64,000 nt of DNA, taken from contig NZ_LOHP01000060.1 of assembly GCF_001482305.1 (NCBI RefSeq), forward strand, positions 245,230 to 309,229. The letters are read 5' to 3'. Both the position numbers and the translations under genes were made by a program. Below the pieces are notes generated by a model, which worked only from the letters and a program-made list of their open reading frames with translations, was not told the origin of the DNA and ran no database searches. The DNA comes from Leucobacter sp. G161 (lineage in GTDB: Bacteria; Actinomycetota; Actinomycetes; Actinomycetales; Microbacteriaceae). Positions 34,791-44,996 of this stretch are shown here, one piece after another (within the stretch, counting starts at the first letter, position 1; each line of letters opens with the position of its first letter).

Positions 34791-35909
34791 CTAGTACGAC
34801 GGCCGCTTCTCGAGCGCGAGCTCGATGAGTTCGGTGATGAGGTCGGTGTAGCCGAGACCTGACGCGTCCCACAGCATGGGGTACATCGAGGCTGGCGTGA
34901 ACCCGGGGAACGTGTTGATCTCGTTGAGCACGGGGCCGTTCTCGGTGAGGAAGAAGTCGATGCGCGACAGGGTGCGTGCCTGCGTGCCCTCGAACGCGCG
35001 CACGGCTGCGTCGCGGATCGCTGCAAATTCTTCCTCGGTGACCTTCGCGGGCAGCACGAGCTCGACGCCGCCTGCGCCGAGGTACTTCGCTTCGAAGTCG
35101 TAGAATTCGCGGCCGGTGACGACGATCTCGCCGAGCACGCTGCTCGTGCGGGTCGGCTCCCCCTCGCGGCCCTCGAGTACGGCGATCTCGACCTCGCGGC
35201 CGGTGATTCCGGATTCGATAAGCACGGTGCGGTCCTCGGCAAACGCAATCTCGAGCGCAGCAGGAATTTCCGACGCTTCGGTGACGCGGCTCACACCGAC
35301 CGAGGAACCGGCGCGTGCCGGCTTCACGAACAGCGGATAGGTGAGCCCCTCGTCGAGGGTCGAGACGATCGCCGGGTCGCGATCCACCTCGCCGCGAGTG
35401 ATCGTGCGCCACGGAGCCACGGGGATCCCCATGCTCGCGAGCACGACCTTCACGAGGTGCTTGTCCATGCACAGCGATGAGCCGAGCACGCCTGATCCGA
35501 CGTACGGCATGTCGATGAGGTCGAGCATGCCCTGCACGGTGCCGTCCTCGCCGTAGGGCCCGTGGAGCGTCGGCATGACGGCGTCGACGTGGCCGAGCGA
35601 GCTCAGCGTGCCGTCGCTCGAGATGAGCGTCAGCGAGCGCGTATCGACCGAGGCAGGCCAGATCACGCGGGTGCCGTTATCGCGCACCTCGGGCAGCGAC
35701 GGGCCATCGAGGCGGTAGTCGGCGAGGTCGTCCTCGTGCATGAGCACCATCGCGCCCCGCTTGGTGATTCCGACGAGTACGACGTCGAAGCGCTCCCGGT
35801 CGATCGCGCGCAGGATCCCAGCCGCGGTGACGCAGCTGATCCCGTGCTCGCTCGATCGCCCGCCAAAGAGCAGGGCGATGGTGTGCTTCTTATGCTGAAC
35901 GTCGCTCAC
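34791..35909 (-). CDS. ddl: D-alanine--D-alanine ligase
   Basis: ATP-grasp enzyme making the D-Ala-D-Ala dipeptide for peptidoglycan. About 372 residues. LLFGGRSSEHGISCVTA is the N-terminal glycine-rich loop; KPARAGSSVGVSRVTE is the ATP-binding loop; the metal site is SRIDFFLTENGPVLNEINTFPGF (D-x-F...N-E-I-N). The start is GTG 35909, overlapping the gpsA stop (GTGA), so translation is coupled. It follows plsC and gpsA in one operon. Confidence 0.95.
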   Translation of the reverse strand: MSDVQHKKHTIALLFGGRSSEHGISCVTAAGILRAIDRERFDVVLVGITKRGAMVLMHEDDLADYRLDGPSLPEVRDNGTRVIWPASVDTRSLTLISSDGTLSSLGHVDAVMPTLHGPYGEDGTVQGMLDLIDMPYVGSGVLGSSLCMDKHLVKVVLASMGIPVAPWRTITRGEVDRDPAIVSTLDEGLTYPLFVKPARAGSSVGVSRVTEASEIPAALEIAFAEDRTVLIESGITGREVEIAVLEGREGEPTRTSSVLGEIVVTGREFYDFEAKYLGAGGVELVLPAKVTEEEFAAIRDAAVRAFEGTQARTLSRIDFFLTENGPVLNEINTFPGFTPASMYPMLWDASGLGYTDLITELIELALEKRPSY

Positions 35910-37005
35910 TGCGTGCGCTCCTTCCGGCGCCCGAACCAGCGTCGCCATCCCGATGTTGCGTTGCGGCCGAGCACGAGCTCACGCCGCGGAATACCGTCTT
36001 CAGTGGCGAGGTGCGGGCCGAGGTTCTTCGGCTCCATCTCGCCGTCGAGCACCATGCCGACCTGCTGCACGATGGGCATCACGATGCCACGCGCCTGCGC
36101 GATCTCGAGGATCGGCGCGACCGAGGTGATGCCCTCGGCGGTCTGTTGCATCTGCTCGCGGGTTTCCTCTTGCGAGTACCCCTGGCCGATCAAACGACCG
36201 GCAGTGTTGTTGCGCGACAGTGGCGACTGGCAGGTTGCGATGAGGTCGCCGAGCCCAGCGAGCCCGGACAGCGTGATCGGGTCGCCGCCCTGGGCGACCG
36301 CGAACTCGGTCATTTCGGCGAGCCCGCGCGTGATGATCGACGCCTTCGTGTTCTCGCCGTAGCCGACCCCGTCGACGATGCCGATCGCGAGCGCGATGAG
36401 GTTCTTGAGCACGCCGCCGAGTTCCGTGCCAACGACATCGGTGTTCACGTAGGTGCGGAAGTAGGGCGCCGAGCAGGCCTTCGCGACCTCCTGGGCTACC
36501 TCGATCGAGGCGCACGAAGCGACAGCACCCGTCGGCTGCTCTTTCGCGATTTCGAGGGCAATGTTCGGACCTGAGACGACGGCGATGCGGTCGGACTCAA
36601 GGTCGAGGGTGTCATGGATGACCTCGCTCATGCGCATGGTGGTCGTGCGCTCGACGCCCTTGACGAGGCTCACGAGCACGCTCGTCGGCTCGAGGAACGG
36701 CTCGATGTCAAGCAGGTTCTGCCGCAGCGATTGGCTCGGCACCGCGAGGAAGACGAGCCGTGCGCCGCGCAGCGCCTCGGCCAGGTTCGACGTTGCCTTC
36801 AGCGTCTTCGGAAGGTCACTCCTGGAAGGTACTGGCTGTTGCGCTTCGCGACCTGGATCTCGTCCGAGACCTCGGAGCGTCGCGCCCAGATCGTCACGTC
36901 GGATCCAGCGTCGCAGAGCACCTTCGCAAAGGTGGTGCCCCAACTCCCCGATCCGATAACCGCGATCTTCGCGCCGCGTTTCACGCCGCCGTGTGCCGCG
37001 TTCAA
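35906..37005 (-). pseudogene. gpsA: NAD(P)-dependent glycerol-3-phosphate dehydrogenase, single-base frameshift
   Basis: Makes sn-glycerol 3-phosphate for phospholipids. The first ~60 residues ([19 protein letters not shown], a Rossmann G-x-G-x-W-G loop, to NSQYLPGV) are in one frame. The rest continues in another, from [16 protein letters not shown] through GELGGVLKNLIALAIG-type catalytic Lys region (ELGGVLKNLIALA) and GLAGLGDLIATC. One missing base at ~36818-36820 explains the break. The start may be TTG 37005, overlapping the plsC stop (TTGA), or GTG 36984. Since gpsA is normally essential, a sequence error is likely. Confidence 0.88.
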
Positions 37006-37778
37006 AAACGCCCCGTTTCGTTCTGCTGATGTTTCGCCGGATCCCAGCGCTCGGCGGGGGCTTTCTCCCCGCGAAGCCCCTCAAGGAGCGCCGTGATCTC
37101 GTTCATGAGCTTGGTGGTCGCTGCATTAATGAGCTTCTGGTCGATGTGCTTGCCTTCGAACTCGCTCATGTCCATCGGTTCCCCGATCGCGACCTCGATG
37201 GTCTTCCGCGGAAACGGGCGAATCGACTTGCCGTACCGCGGCATGAGCTCCTGCGTACCCCAATGGGCTGCCGGAATGAGCGGGATGCCACTCTCGAGCG
37301 CGAGGCGGACCGCACCGCTCTTGCCCCGCATCGGCCAGAGGTCAGGATCGCGCGTGAGTGTGCCCTCTGGGTACACGACGACGCCTCCCTGGCTCTCGAT
37401 GAGCTTGCTCGCGGCGCTGAGCGGGTTATCGAGACCGGTTGAGCGGGTCACTGCCCCGGTGCGCTCGACCGGGATCTGCCCGCTCCTACGCAGCATCCAA
37501 CCGAATACCGGCACCTTGAAGAGACTTGCCTTCGTGAGGAACCTCGGTACGCGACCAAGGTGCCACACAGCGACACCCATCGCGATCGGATCGATCTCAC
37601 TAAAGTGGTTCGGCGCAAGAATGAACGGGCCGCTCTTGGGGAGCGATGAGGTGGGCGTAAAGCGATAGCGCACCATGAGCGACCACACTGGCAGCACCAA
37701 GCTAGCCAAAAGCCAAAACATGGAGGGCTTGCGCTTCTCGGCACCCGAATGGCTCCGCAGCTTCACCGTTTTCGTCAT
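37002..37778 (-). CDS. plsC: 1-acyl-sn-glycerol-3-phosphate acyltransferase
   Basis: Adds the second acyl chain to lysophosphatidate at the membrane. About 258 residues. Motif I N-H-F-S-E-I-D (PNHFSEIDP, an NHx4D variant), motif [18 protein letters not shown] (E-G-T) and motif IV-like [13 protein letters not shown] are present, with a membrane-associated N-terminal helix. It uses glycerol phosphate supplied by gpsA, which follows with a 4-bp overlap. GATAAT (minus, 37785-37790) is 6 nt before ATG 37778. Confidence 0.9.
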   Translation of the reverse strand: MTKTVKLRSHSGAEKRKPSMFWLLASLVLPVWSLMVRYRFTPTSSLPKSGPFILAPNHFSEIDPIAMGVAVWHLGRVPRFLTKASLFKVPVFGWMLRRSGQIPVERTGAVTRSTGLDNPLSAASKLIESQGGVVVYPEGTLTRDPDLWPMRGKSGAVRLALESGIPLIPAAHWGTQELMPRYGKSIRPFPRKTIEVAIGEPMDMSEFEGKHIDQKLINAATTKLMNEITALLEGLRGEKAPAERWDPAKHQQNETGRF

Positions 37779-37853
37779 AGTTCGATTATCCCGGAATCCC
37801 GCGCACGCAAGTGCATAGGCGCCGTGCGGCGCGGGATTCATCGCAGAGGGGTA

Positions 37854-39266
37854 TTAGCCTTCGAACACGAAATCAGCACCGAGCAGCCGCAGCTTCTCAA
37901 TGATGTTCTCGTAGCCGCGAGCAATGATCCCGATATTGGACACCTTGGACTCACCGTCTGCGATCAACGCGGCGATGAGGTAGCTAAAGCCGCCGCGCAG
38001 GTCTGGCACGACCACGTCGGCAGCGGTCAGCGGCGTCGGGCCGGTGATGACCGCCGCCTGCTCGAACTCACGACGCTTCACACGGCGTGCCTTATCGGCG
38101 AGCCCATCAGGGTGCACCTCAATGCTCGCGCCCATCTTGTTCAGGGCATCGGTGAAGCCAAAACGATCCTCGTAGACAGTCTCGTGGATCGTCGACTTCC
38201 CGACGGCCTGGGTCAGCGCCACGATCAGCGGCTGCTGCCAGTCAGTCATGAAGCCAGGGTGCACGTCGGTCTCGATGGTCACGGGCTTCAGGTCCCCGCC
38301 CGGATGCCAGAACCGAATACCGTCGTCCTGCACGTCGAAGTCGCCACCGACCTTGCGGAAAGCGTTCAGGAAGGTCATCATCTCTTCCTGCTTCACGCCG
38401 CCAACAAACACATCGCCCTTGCTCGCGAGCGCAGCAGCGGCCCAGCTTGCGGCCTCGTTGCGGTCGAAAATGGCCTTGTGGTCGTACCCACGGAGCTCCT
38501 CGACGCCCTCAATGAAGATGACGCGGTTCGGCTCCATCGAAATGATCGCGCCCATCTTCTGCAGAATGCAGATCAGGTCGATGATCTCTGGCTCGATAGC
38601 CGCGTTGCGCAGTTCAGTCTGGCCCTCTGCGAGCACAGCCGTCAGCAGCACCTGCTCGGTGGCGCCAACCGACGGGTAGGGCAGCTCGATGTTCGCGCCC
38701 TTCAATCCGTTGGGCGCGGTCAGGCTGATGCCGCTCGGCAGCTTCTCGACGACCGCACCGAACTCGCGCAGCGCGTCGAGGTGGAAGTCGATCGGACGGT
38801 CGCCGATGCGGCAGCCACCCAAGTCGGGGATGAATGCCTCACCCAGCCGGTGCAGCAGCGGACCGCAGAACAGGATCGGGATACGCGACGAACCGGCGTG
38901 CGCGTCGATGTCAGCCTTGTGCGCGACCTCAACGTTCGACGGATCGAAATGCCACTCGTCCGCGTCCTCACCCTTGGTGATGAGCACGCCGTGCAGTGCG
39001 AGGAGCCCTGCGACGACGCGAACGTCCGAGATGTTCGGGACGTTGCGCAGCACGCTCGGGGTCTTGCCGAGCAGCGTCGCCACCATCGCCTTGGTCACGA
39101 GGTTTTTCGCCCCGCGCACCTCGATGCGACCCTCAAGCGGTTTGCCGCCCTTGATGATGATCTCGTCCGAGCTCAGGCCAACCTTGGCACCCTGATTCGC
39201 GTTGTCGTGCGACACGGCGTCCTTCTCCGAGTGCTCCGGGTTATCGGGCTGTTCTGCGTTACTCAC
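37854..39266 (-). CDS. murA: UDP-N-acetylglucosamine 1-carboxyvinyltransferase
   Basis: First committed step of peptidoglycan synthesis: transfers enolpyruvate from PEP to UDP-GlcNAc. 470 residues; the EPSP-synthase-like fold starts at residue ~34 after a polar, acidic ~30-residue extension. The catalytic loop has Cys152 in DLGGCRIGDRP, predicting fosfomycin sensitivity, unlike mycobacterial MurA with Asp. DLRGGFSYLIAALIADGES closes the protein. It follows leuD by 12 nt, so it may share the leuCD transcript. Confidence 0.95.
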   Translation of the reverse strand: MSNAEQPDNPEHSEKDAVSHDNANQGAKVGLSSDEIIIKGGKPLEGRIEVRGAKNLVTKAMVATLLGKTPSVLRNVPNISDVRVVAGLLALHGVLITKGEDADEWHFDPSNVEVAHKADIDAHAGSSRIPILFCGPLLHRLGEAFIPDLGGCRIGDRPIDFHLDALREFGAVVEKLPSGISLTAPNGLKGANIELPYPSVGATEQVLLTAVLAEGQTELRNAAIEPEIIDLICILQKMGAIISMEPNRVIFIEGVEELRGYDHKAIFDRNEAASWAAAALASKGDVFVGGVKQEEMMTFLNAFRKVGGDFDVQDDGIRFWHPGGDLKPVTIETDVHPGFMTDWQQPLIVALTQAVGKSTIHETVYEDRFGFTDALNKMGASIEVHPDGLADKARRVKRREFEQAAVITGPTPLTAADVVVPDLRGGFSYLIAALIADGESKVSNIGIIARGYENIIEKLRLLGADFVFEG

Positions 39267-39278
39267 GTACGGGCCTCC

Positions 39279-39881
39279 CTAGGCGGTCTTCACGGGCAGC
39301 GTCTGCGGCATCCAGCCTGGACGACGTGCCTCAAAGTCGGTGATCGCCTGTTCATTACGAAGCGTCAAGGAGATGTCATCGAGACCCTCCATGAGACGCC
39401 ACCGAGTGTAATCGTCGATATCGAACGAAACTGTGAGGTCACCGGCGGAGACCGTGCGGTCCTCCAAGTTCACGGTGACGGTGGTCGTGGGGTCGGCCTC
39501 AACGACCGCCCACAGACGCTCGACGTCTGCCTCCGACACCTGCGCGGCAAGCAAGCCCTGCTTGCCGGAGTTGCCACGGAAGATGTCGGCGAAGCGTGCC
39601 GAGATAACGACCCTGAATCCATAATCGCGCAGCGCCCAGACAGCGTGCTCACGCGAAGAGCCGGTGCCGAAGTCAGGGCCGGCAATGAGGATCTCGGAGC
39701 CCTTGAACTGCGGCTGGTTCAGCACGAAGTTCTCGTCCTGGCGCCAGTGGTAGAAGAGCGCGTCGTCAAAGCCGGTCTTGGTGACTCGCTTGAGGAACAC
39801 TGCCGGGATGATCTGGTCGGTGTCGACGTTTGAGCGGCGCAGCGGCAGCGCCGTGGCCTCCAGCGTGATGAACTTCTCCAT
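39279..39881 (-). CDS. leuD: 3-isopropylmalate dehydratase small subunit
   Basis: Small (swivel) subunit of isopropylmalate isomerase in leucine biosynthesis. 200 residues. [15 protein letters not shown] near the N-terminus and [16 protein letters not shown] (G-S-S-R-E-H substrate loop) are diagnostic. It is encoded 2 nt after leuC and forms a heterodimer with it. The ATG start is preceded by a purine-rich segment within the leuC end. Confidence 0.96.
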   Translation of the reverse strand: MEKFITLEATALPLRRSNVDTDQIIPAVFLKRVTKTGFDDALFYHWRQDENFVLNQPQFKGSEILIAGPDFGTGSSREHAVWALRDYGFRVVISARFADIFRGNSGKQGLLAAQVSEADVERLWAVVEADPTTTVTVNLEDRTVSAGDLTVSFDIDDYTRWRLMEGLDDISLTLRNEQAITDFEARRPGWMPQTLPVKTA

Positions 39882-39883
39882 GG

Positions 39884-41341
39884 TTATGCCTCCACCTTCT
39901 GGTTCGCGTCAGCCTGCAGATCCCAGGGGCTCGACAGCGTGCCGCGGATCGCGGTCGCTGCGGCGACGAGCGGCGACACCAGGTGGGTGCGGCCTCCCTT
40001 ACCCTGACGACCCTCAAAGTTACGGTTCGACGTTGACGCGCAGCGCTCTCCCGGAGCGAGCTGGTCGGGGTTCATGCCGAGGCACATGGAGCAGCCGGCG
40101 AAACGCCACTCGCCACCAAACTCCTCAACGATCTTGTCGATGCCCTCAGCCTCGGCCTCGAGACGGACGCGTGCGGAACCGGGCACGACCATGAGGCGGA
40201 CGCCCTCGGCCTTCTTCTTGCCCTGAATGATGCTTGCGAATTCGCGGAGGTCATCGAGACGAGCGTTGGTGCAGGATCCCATGAAGACCGCGTCGACGGG
40301 GATCTCCTTCATTGGCGTGCCAGCCTCAAGATCCATGTACTCGAGCGCGCGCTCAGCCGCGGCACGCTCGTTGGGGTCAGCAATATCGGCTGGGTTGGGG
40401 ACCGCGTCGCTCAGGTGTACGCCCTGGCCGGGGTTGGTGCCCCAGGTGACGAACGGCTCAAGCTCGCTCGCATCGATCGAGACCTCGGCGTCAAACACCG
40501 CGCCTTCGTCGGTGGGAAGCGTCTTCCAGTACTCGACAGCAGCGTCCCAGTCGGCACCCTGGGGCGCGTGGTCGCGACCCTGCACGTAGTCGAATGTCTT
40601 CTCGTCCGGTGCGATCATGCCGGCGCGTGCGCCCGCCTCGATCGACATGTTACAGATGGTCATGCGACCGTCCATCGACAAATTCCGGATCGCCGATCCG
40701 CGGTACTCGAGCACGTAGCCCTGACCACCGCCGGTGCCGATCTTCGCGATCACCGCGAGGATGATGTCTTTTGCGGTCACGCCCGGGCGGAGTTCGCCCT
40801 CAACGTTAATCGCCATCGTCTTGAACGGCTTGAGCGAGAGCGTCTGCGTCGCCATGACGTGCTCAACCTCGCTCGTGCCGATACCGAACGCAAGCGCACC
40901 GAATGCGCCGTGCGTGGAGGTGTGACTGTCACCGCACACGACGGTGATCCCCGGCATCGTGAGCCCGAGCTGCGGGCCAACAACGTGCACGATGCCCTGC
41001 TCTTTGTCGCCGAGCGGGTGCGAGCGCACGCCGAACTCCTCAACATTCGCGCGGAGCGTCTCGATCTGTACGCGGCTCGTCGGGTCTTCGATCTGCCGGT
41101 TGATGTTCAGCGTCGGAGTGTTGTGATCCTCCGTTGCGATCATCTGATCGACGCGGCGCAGCGGCCGACCCGCAACCCGCAGGCCGTCGAAGGCCTGCGG
41201 GCTGGTGACCTCATGGATGAGGTGCAGATCGATGTAGATGAGGTCAGGGTCGCCTGCCTCACCCTTGACAACCACATGGTCGTCCCAAAGCTTCTCGGCC
41301 AGAGTCCGAGGGGAAATCGTCGGGGGCTTCGTGTCAGTCAT
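39884..41341 (-). CDS. leuC: 3-isopropylmalate dehydratase large subunit
   Basis: Aconitase-family subunit holding the [4Fe-4S] cluster; with LeuD it converts 2- to 3-isopropylmalate. 485 residues. Cluster Cys ligands are in [14 protein letters not shown] and [35 protein letters not shown] is the substrate/aconitase signature. A ~170-bp gap to terC upstream should contain the promoter; no attenuator leader peptide with Leu codons was evident. Confidence 0.96.
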   Translation of the reverse strand: MTDTKPPTISPRTLAEKLWDDHVVVKGEAGDPDLIYIDLHLIHEVTSPQAFDGLRVAGRPLRRVDQMIATEDHNTPTLNINRQIEDPTSRVQIETLRANVEEFGVRSHPLGDKEQGIVHVVGPQLGLTMPGITVVCGDSHTSTHGAFGALAFGIGTSEVEHVMATQTLSLKPFKTMAINVEGELRPGVTAKDIILAVIAKIGTGGGQGYVLEYRGSAIRNLSMDGRMTICNMSIEAGARAGMIAPDEKTFDYVQGRDHAPQGADWDAAVEYWKTLPTDEGAVFDAEVSIDASELEPFVTWGTNPGQGVHLSDAVPNPADIADPNERAAAERALEYMDLEAGTPMKEIPVDAVFMGSCTNARLDDLREFASIIQGKKKAEGVRLMVVPGSARVRLEAEAEGIDKIVEEFGGEWRFAGCSMCLGMNPDQLAPGERCASTSNRNFEGRQGKGGRTHLVSPLVAAATAIRGTLSSPWDLQADANQKVEA

Positions 41342-41514
41342 TGCTTCTCTTCATTCTCTTGCTTCGCTGGAATCGAGCCATCAGGCTACGAACGCGAGTG
41401 GATCGGCCGTGCAAGAACCCCGCGACGGGCGGCCGTGGGCTAGATCCCGTCGCGGCCACGAAGAAGCTGGTGCCGCTGACGCATGATGAAGAGTCTAACA
41501 CTCAGCCCCAACGA

Positions 41515-42570
41515 TCAATTCCCCTTCGAAGAATCTCCGGTCGTGCCGTCCTCATCAAGGTGGGGCTCGGCCGCGCCAAAGTGCAAGGTCTCGCCGCTCT
41601 TGCGGGCAACCTGCTTGGCCTTCCATACGCTCGCAACGGTCGAGATGACCATGGCAGCGAGGATGAACAGCAGCGACATGCCGGTGGTGATCTCCGGCAC
41701 GGCAACCGGCTCGCCACCGTTGATGAACGGCAGCTCGTTCTCGTGAAGCGCGTGCAGGATGAGCTTCACGCCGATGAACGCGAGGATCGCTGCAATGCCG
41801 TACTTCAGGTACGGGAGCTTGTCGAGCAGGCCACCGAGCAGGAAGTACAGCTGGCGGAGGCCCATGAGTGCGAAGACGTTTGCGGTGAACACAATGAACG
41901 GGCTCTGCGTAATGCCGAAGATCGCGGGGATCGAGTCGAGCGCGAACAGGAGATCGGTCGCGCCGAGCGAGATGAGCACGAGCAGGAACGGCGTGAACAT
42001 GCGCTTGCCCTCAACGGTGACGCTGAGCTTTCCGCCGTGGTACTCGTCGGTGAAGGGGACGACCTTTTTGACCTGTCGGATGAGCCAGCTGTCCCCGTGC
42101 TCCTCGTGTCCGCCGGGCTTGACCTGCTGCCACGCGGTCCAGATGAGCCACGCACCGAAGATGAAGAAGACGGCGATGAAGCGCTCGATGATGGCGGCAC
42201 CAGCCAGAATGAAAATGCCGCGGAAGAGCAGCGCGAGCACGATGCCGATCATGAGGGCTCGCTGCTGATACGCAGTCGGAACCTTGAACGCGCCGAGAAT
42301 CAGCACGAACACGAAGAGGTTATCGATGGAGAGGCTGTACTCCGTGAGCCAGCCGGCAACGAACTCCGTAGCGTGCTGCGCGTCCGCGAACAGGTAGATG
42401 GCTCCCGCAAACAGCAGCGCGAGCAACACGTAGAAGCCGACCCACAGGCTGGCCTCTCGCATAGAAGGGACGTGTGGCCGCTTGATGATGAGCAGCAGGT
42501 CCACGATGAGAATCAGTGTGAGGAGGATCATCGATCCCACCTCGAACCAGAGCGGAAGTGCGGTTGTCAC
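41515..42570 (-). CDS. TerC family membrane protein (Mn2+/tellurite-type)
   Basis: 351 residues with about eight to nine membrane helices. Signature acidic segments are SIDNLFVFVLILGAF and ATDLLFALDSIPAIFGIT, the paired metal-site motifs of the TerC/Alx/MeeF family; current work links these to Mn2+ export. A His/Glu-rich loop (GGHEEHGD) lies between. The C-terminal tail is acidic. The upstream leader (42571-42720) is long enough for a riboswitch, but a yybP-ykoY motif was not recognised. Confidence 0.88.
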   Translation of the reverse strand: MTTALPLWFEVGSMILLTLILIVDLLLIIKRPHVPSMREASLWVGFYVLLALLFAGAIYLFADAQHATEFVAGWLTEYSLSIDNLFVFVLILGAFKVPTAYQQRALMIGIVLALLFRGIFILAGAAIIERFIAVFFIFGAWLIWTAWQQVKPGGHEEHGDSWLIRQVKKVVPFTDEYHGGKLSVTVEGKRMFTPFLLVLISLGATDLLFALDSIPAIFGITQSPFIVFTANVFALMGLRQLYFLLGGLLDKLPYLKYGIAAILAFIGVKLILHALHENELPFINGGEPVAVPEITTGMSLLFILAAMVISTVASVWKAKQVARKSGETLHFGAAEPHLDEDGTTGDSSKGN

Positions 42571-42870
42571 GGTAAAGAACGACTCCTTCGGGATGGCGCA
42601 GGGTGCGCAAAACTCCGAAAGTCTCTCCCCGGAACCAACCCTTTCGGGTGACGCCGCGCTCGAACCGGCTGAGCGATCTGCGCACAGCGTATTGACGACA
42701 CGAGCGAGGTGGAATACTCCCCTTCGCAGAGAGCAAGTATATCCCCCGCCATGCCAGAAACGTGGGAACGCAGTGCCCCGCGCGTGCCCACACCCAGGTG
42801 GGAGGGTTTTCTGTGGGATAACATGTGGCTCTCCAAATTCGAACTATCACGACCACACGGGAGAACACAC

Positions 42871-43692
42871 GTGAACCAACGCTCGATGCCGCCAATTCAG
42901 CGCAGCACCGACCGCGGCCCGGGAGCCGCCTCGCGCACGCTCGCCGGATTCATTTTCGCGAGCCGCTGGCTGCAGGCGCCCCTCTACCTCGGGCTCATCA
43001 TCGCGCAGGGCGTCTACGTCGTGCTCTTCTTCGTCGAGCTGTGGCACCTGTTCGAAAACGTCATCATCTCGGGGAAGATCACCGAGACCGATGTGATGCT
43101 CAGCGTGCTCGCGCTCATCGACATTGTGATGATCGCGAACCTCCTCATCATGGTGATCATCGGCGGCTACGAGACCTTCGTCTCGAAGATCCGCGTCGAG
43201 GGTCACCACGACGAGCCCGAGTGGCTCTCACACGTGAACACGAACCTGCTCAAGGTGAAGCTTGCGGTATCGATCATCTCGATCTCGTCGATCCACCTGT
43301 TGAAGACATTCATCGAGGTCGGCCGCATGGAGGACGGGATCGTGCTCGGGGCCGACGGCAAGGTGATTTATTCTAACGACGGCGTGTTCTGGGAGGTCAT
43401 GATCCACCTCGCATTCATCATCTCTGCGCTGGCACTCGCCTGGATCGACCGGATGTCGCAGCACCACACGGCGGGCCCCTCCGGCGGCTTCAGCGCGGGC
43501 GCGATCGAGGCGGGACTTGCCGGCGACGCTGCCGCCACGAGCGCGCCGACTCAAGTTGCACCGGCCGCATCGGCCGCACCGGCCACAGACCCCACTGGTT
43601 TTGTGACGGTACGCGTGCCGGTCGGTACAGCCCTGCCCGATGGCGCCGAGGTCATCGACGGCCGCTCCCCGGGCAGGGACCACAGCAAGTAG
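42871..43692 (+). CDS. UPF0114 (YqhA/TIGR00645-like) membrane protein
   Basis: About 273 residues. Four membrane helices lie within residues ~35-200: FIFASRWLQAPLYLGLIIAQ, DVMLSVLALIDIVMIANLLIMVIIGGYE, a third at KLAVSIISISSIHLL, and a fourth before DRMSQ. This is the UPF0114 pattern, function unknown. A C-terminal Ala/Pro/Thr-rich extension of ~70 residues is extra. GTG 42871 is chosen because GGGAG lies 8-9 nt upstream. Divergent from terC; its end precedes tRNA-Leu by ~95 bp. Confidence 0.82.
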   Translation: MNQRSMPPIQRSTDRGPGAASRTLAGFIFASRWLQAPLYLGLIIAQGVYVVLFFVELWHLFENVIISGKITETDVMLSVLALIDIVMIANLLIMVIIGGYETFVSKIRVEGHHDEPEWLSHVNTNLLKVKLAVSIISISSIHLLKTFIEVGRMEDGIVLGADGKVIYSNDGVFWEVMIHLAFIISALALAWIDRMSQHHTAGPSGGFSAGAIEAGLAGDAAATSAPTQVAPAASAAPATDPTGFVTVRVPVGTALPDGAEVIDGRSPGRDHSK

Positions 43693-43788
43693 TCGGTGAG
43701 TGCGCGACGCGCCGAAGCAGTTTTCCGGGGTTGGCGTCACTCCACGCCAAGAGCCGCTAGTCTAGATCGGTGCCGCAGTTAGGCGCAC

Positions 43789-43870
<82 letters not shown>

Positions 43871-43878
43871 CAGCATAT

Positions 43879-43909
43879 GGGGCAAGGGAAGTAGCACTTC
43901 TCTTGCCCC
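43879..43909 (+). terminator. hairpin terminator after tRNA-Leu
   Basis: GGGGCAAGGGAAG (43879-43891) pairs with CTTCTCTTGCCCC (43897-43909) with one mismatch; a TTT-containing stretch follows. It starts 8 nt past the tRNA 3' end. Confidence 0.7.
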
Positions 43910-44044
43910 TTTGTCGTTTCGTGCTGCACCTTATTTTGCACCTTATCGATATTTGCGCTGCACCCTATCTGCGCAGCTACTCGAATCGCAGATCGCTCGC
44001 GCAATTCTCAAATTGCGCGTACACTATCCCTCAACAGGTGCTTT

Positions 44045-44100
44045 AGGCCCGTCACAACTAGATCCCCCAGCGAATGGGGCATCGACCTTGTGACGGGCCT
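44045..44100 (+). terminator. long-range hairpin at the prophage left end
   Basis: AGGCCCGTCACAA (44045-44057) is perfectly complementary to TTGTGACGGGCCT (44088-44100); an inner CCCCAG/ATGGGG stem fills the loop, and TTTGTCGTT follows. It precedes the first phage gene by 24 nt. It could be a terminator shielding the tRNA from phage transcription or a structured leader. The 43693-44123 gap otherwise holds only the tRNA-Leu and its terminator. Confidence 0.55.
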
Positions 44101-44123
44101 TTGTCGTTCTACGGGAGGAACAC

Positions 44124-44804
44124 ATGACTGACACGGCTCGGGCGGTAGAACGCCTCACACAAACACACACCGTCCACCTCGACGGCGCAGAGTACGAATG
44201 CGCTCCCCTGCTCGAGCAGCTACGCGACGCGATCTCATCATCCATGGGCGGCGGCTCGGGCGGCGGGGGCGGCGCCGGCGGCAACCTCATCAACGCTGAA
44301 GCGCTCGGCCTCTGGCAGCACATCGAGGACATCGCACGCGCATGGCTCAACGAATGGCGACTCCCCCACGCCGGCGACCTCATCAACGTCGTGCCACGCT
44401 TCGCGCAAGCCACCCAGGCACAGCACGCGGCCGGCGCGATCGATGACGACATGCGCGACGAGCTCGACGCGGCGTTCGGGAAGTGGATCTACCGAATCGA
44501 AGACCTCTTTGACCCTCCACACCAGAAGGAACTCACCGCCCCGTGCCCATCATGCGGGGAACGCCACCACCTATCCCAGGAGAAGGACAAGCAAGGCCGC
44601 GTCATCGAGACTCGCCAGCTTGCCGCCGTGACCATCCCGGTGAAGCGAGGCCGTGCCGTGATCGCCGAGTGCCGCTGCTGCGGGGCCATGTGGTCGACAG
44701 AGACAGAGTTGGTCGCACTCGCTGAGGCTATGGGTATCGAAGTCGACGTCGTGGCCCTGCGTGCGCTCGCCGCCGCGCCACTCGAAGATGTGTTTGCAAC
44801 ATAG
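44124..44804 (+). CDS. phage protein with C-terminal zinc ribbon
   Basis: 226 residues; first gene of the prophage. An N-terminal alpha-helical region is followed by a glycine stretch (residues ~41-52, GGGSGGGGGAGG), then helices, and a C-terminal CPSCGERHH...CRCCGAMW zinc ribbon near residues 145-195. Similar proteins are common in actinophages, without an assigned function. A strong GGGAGGAAC lies 7 nt before the ATG. The ribbon suggests nucleic-acid binding. Confidence 0.6.
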   Translation: MTDTARAVERLTQTHTVHLDGAEYECAPLLEQLRDAISSSMGGGSGGGGGAGGNLINAEALGLWQHIEDIARAWLNEWRLPHAGDLINVVPRFAQATQAQHAAGAIDDDMRDELDAAFGKWIYRIEDLFDPPHQKELTAPCPSCGERHHLSQEKDKQGRVIETRQLAAVTIPVKRGRAVIAECRCCGAMWSTETELVALAEAMGIEVDVVALRALAAAPLEDVFAT

Positions 44805-44813
44805 CTTCGATCA

Positions 44814-44829
44814 TGGTACATTTGTACCA
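44814..44829. promoter_or_regulatory. TGGTACA-TT-TGTACCA palindrome
   Basis: A perfect 7-bp inverted repeat with a 2-nt centre immediately follows the zinc-ribbon gene and precedes the tRNA cluster. It resembles a repressor or Cro-type operator. Nothing else in 44805-44923 looks coding; CCCCGG/CCGGGG near 44844-44871 can form a stem. Confidence 0.35.
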
Positions 44830-44923
44830 CGCAGGAGAAGTGTCCCCGGAAGCCATTACGGCCCCGGGGATTCTTCATTTCTGCGCCCACAACTGAATAG
44901 CCCGCACACCGGTGCGGGCACTC

Positions 44924-44996
44924 GGGTAGTTAGCTCATCTGGTAGAGCGCCGGTCTCCAAAACCGGAGGTGGCAGGTTCGAGACCTGCACGACCCG
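44924..44996 (+). tRNA. phage-encoded tRNA-Trp (anticodon CCA)
   Basis: Seventy-three nt fold as a class I tRNA: acceptor GGGTAGT/ACGACCC (one mismatch), D stem GCTC/GAGC, anticodon arm CCGGT-CTCCAAA-ACCGG with CCA, and T arm GCAGG-TTCGAGA-CCTGC. It lies inside the prophage between two early genes. The acceptor mismatch is unusual for a host tRNA and fits a phage copy. Confidence 0.85.

Noticed and set aside
37749..39833. 694-codon open frame on the plus strand
   Set aside because: Antisense to murA and leuD, which are certain genes; sequence is charged, low-complexity shadow coding.
42571..42720. possible yybP-ykoY (Mn2+) riboswitch before terC
   Set aside because: TerC genes often have one and the leader is long enough, but I could not find the conserved loop sequences. 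A covariance-model search would decide.
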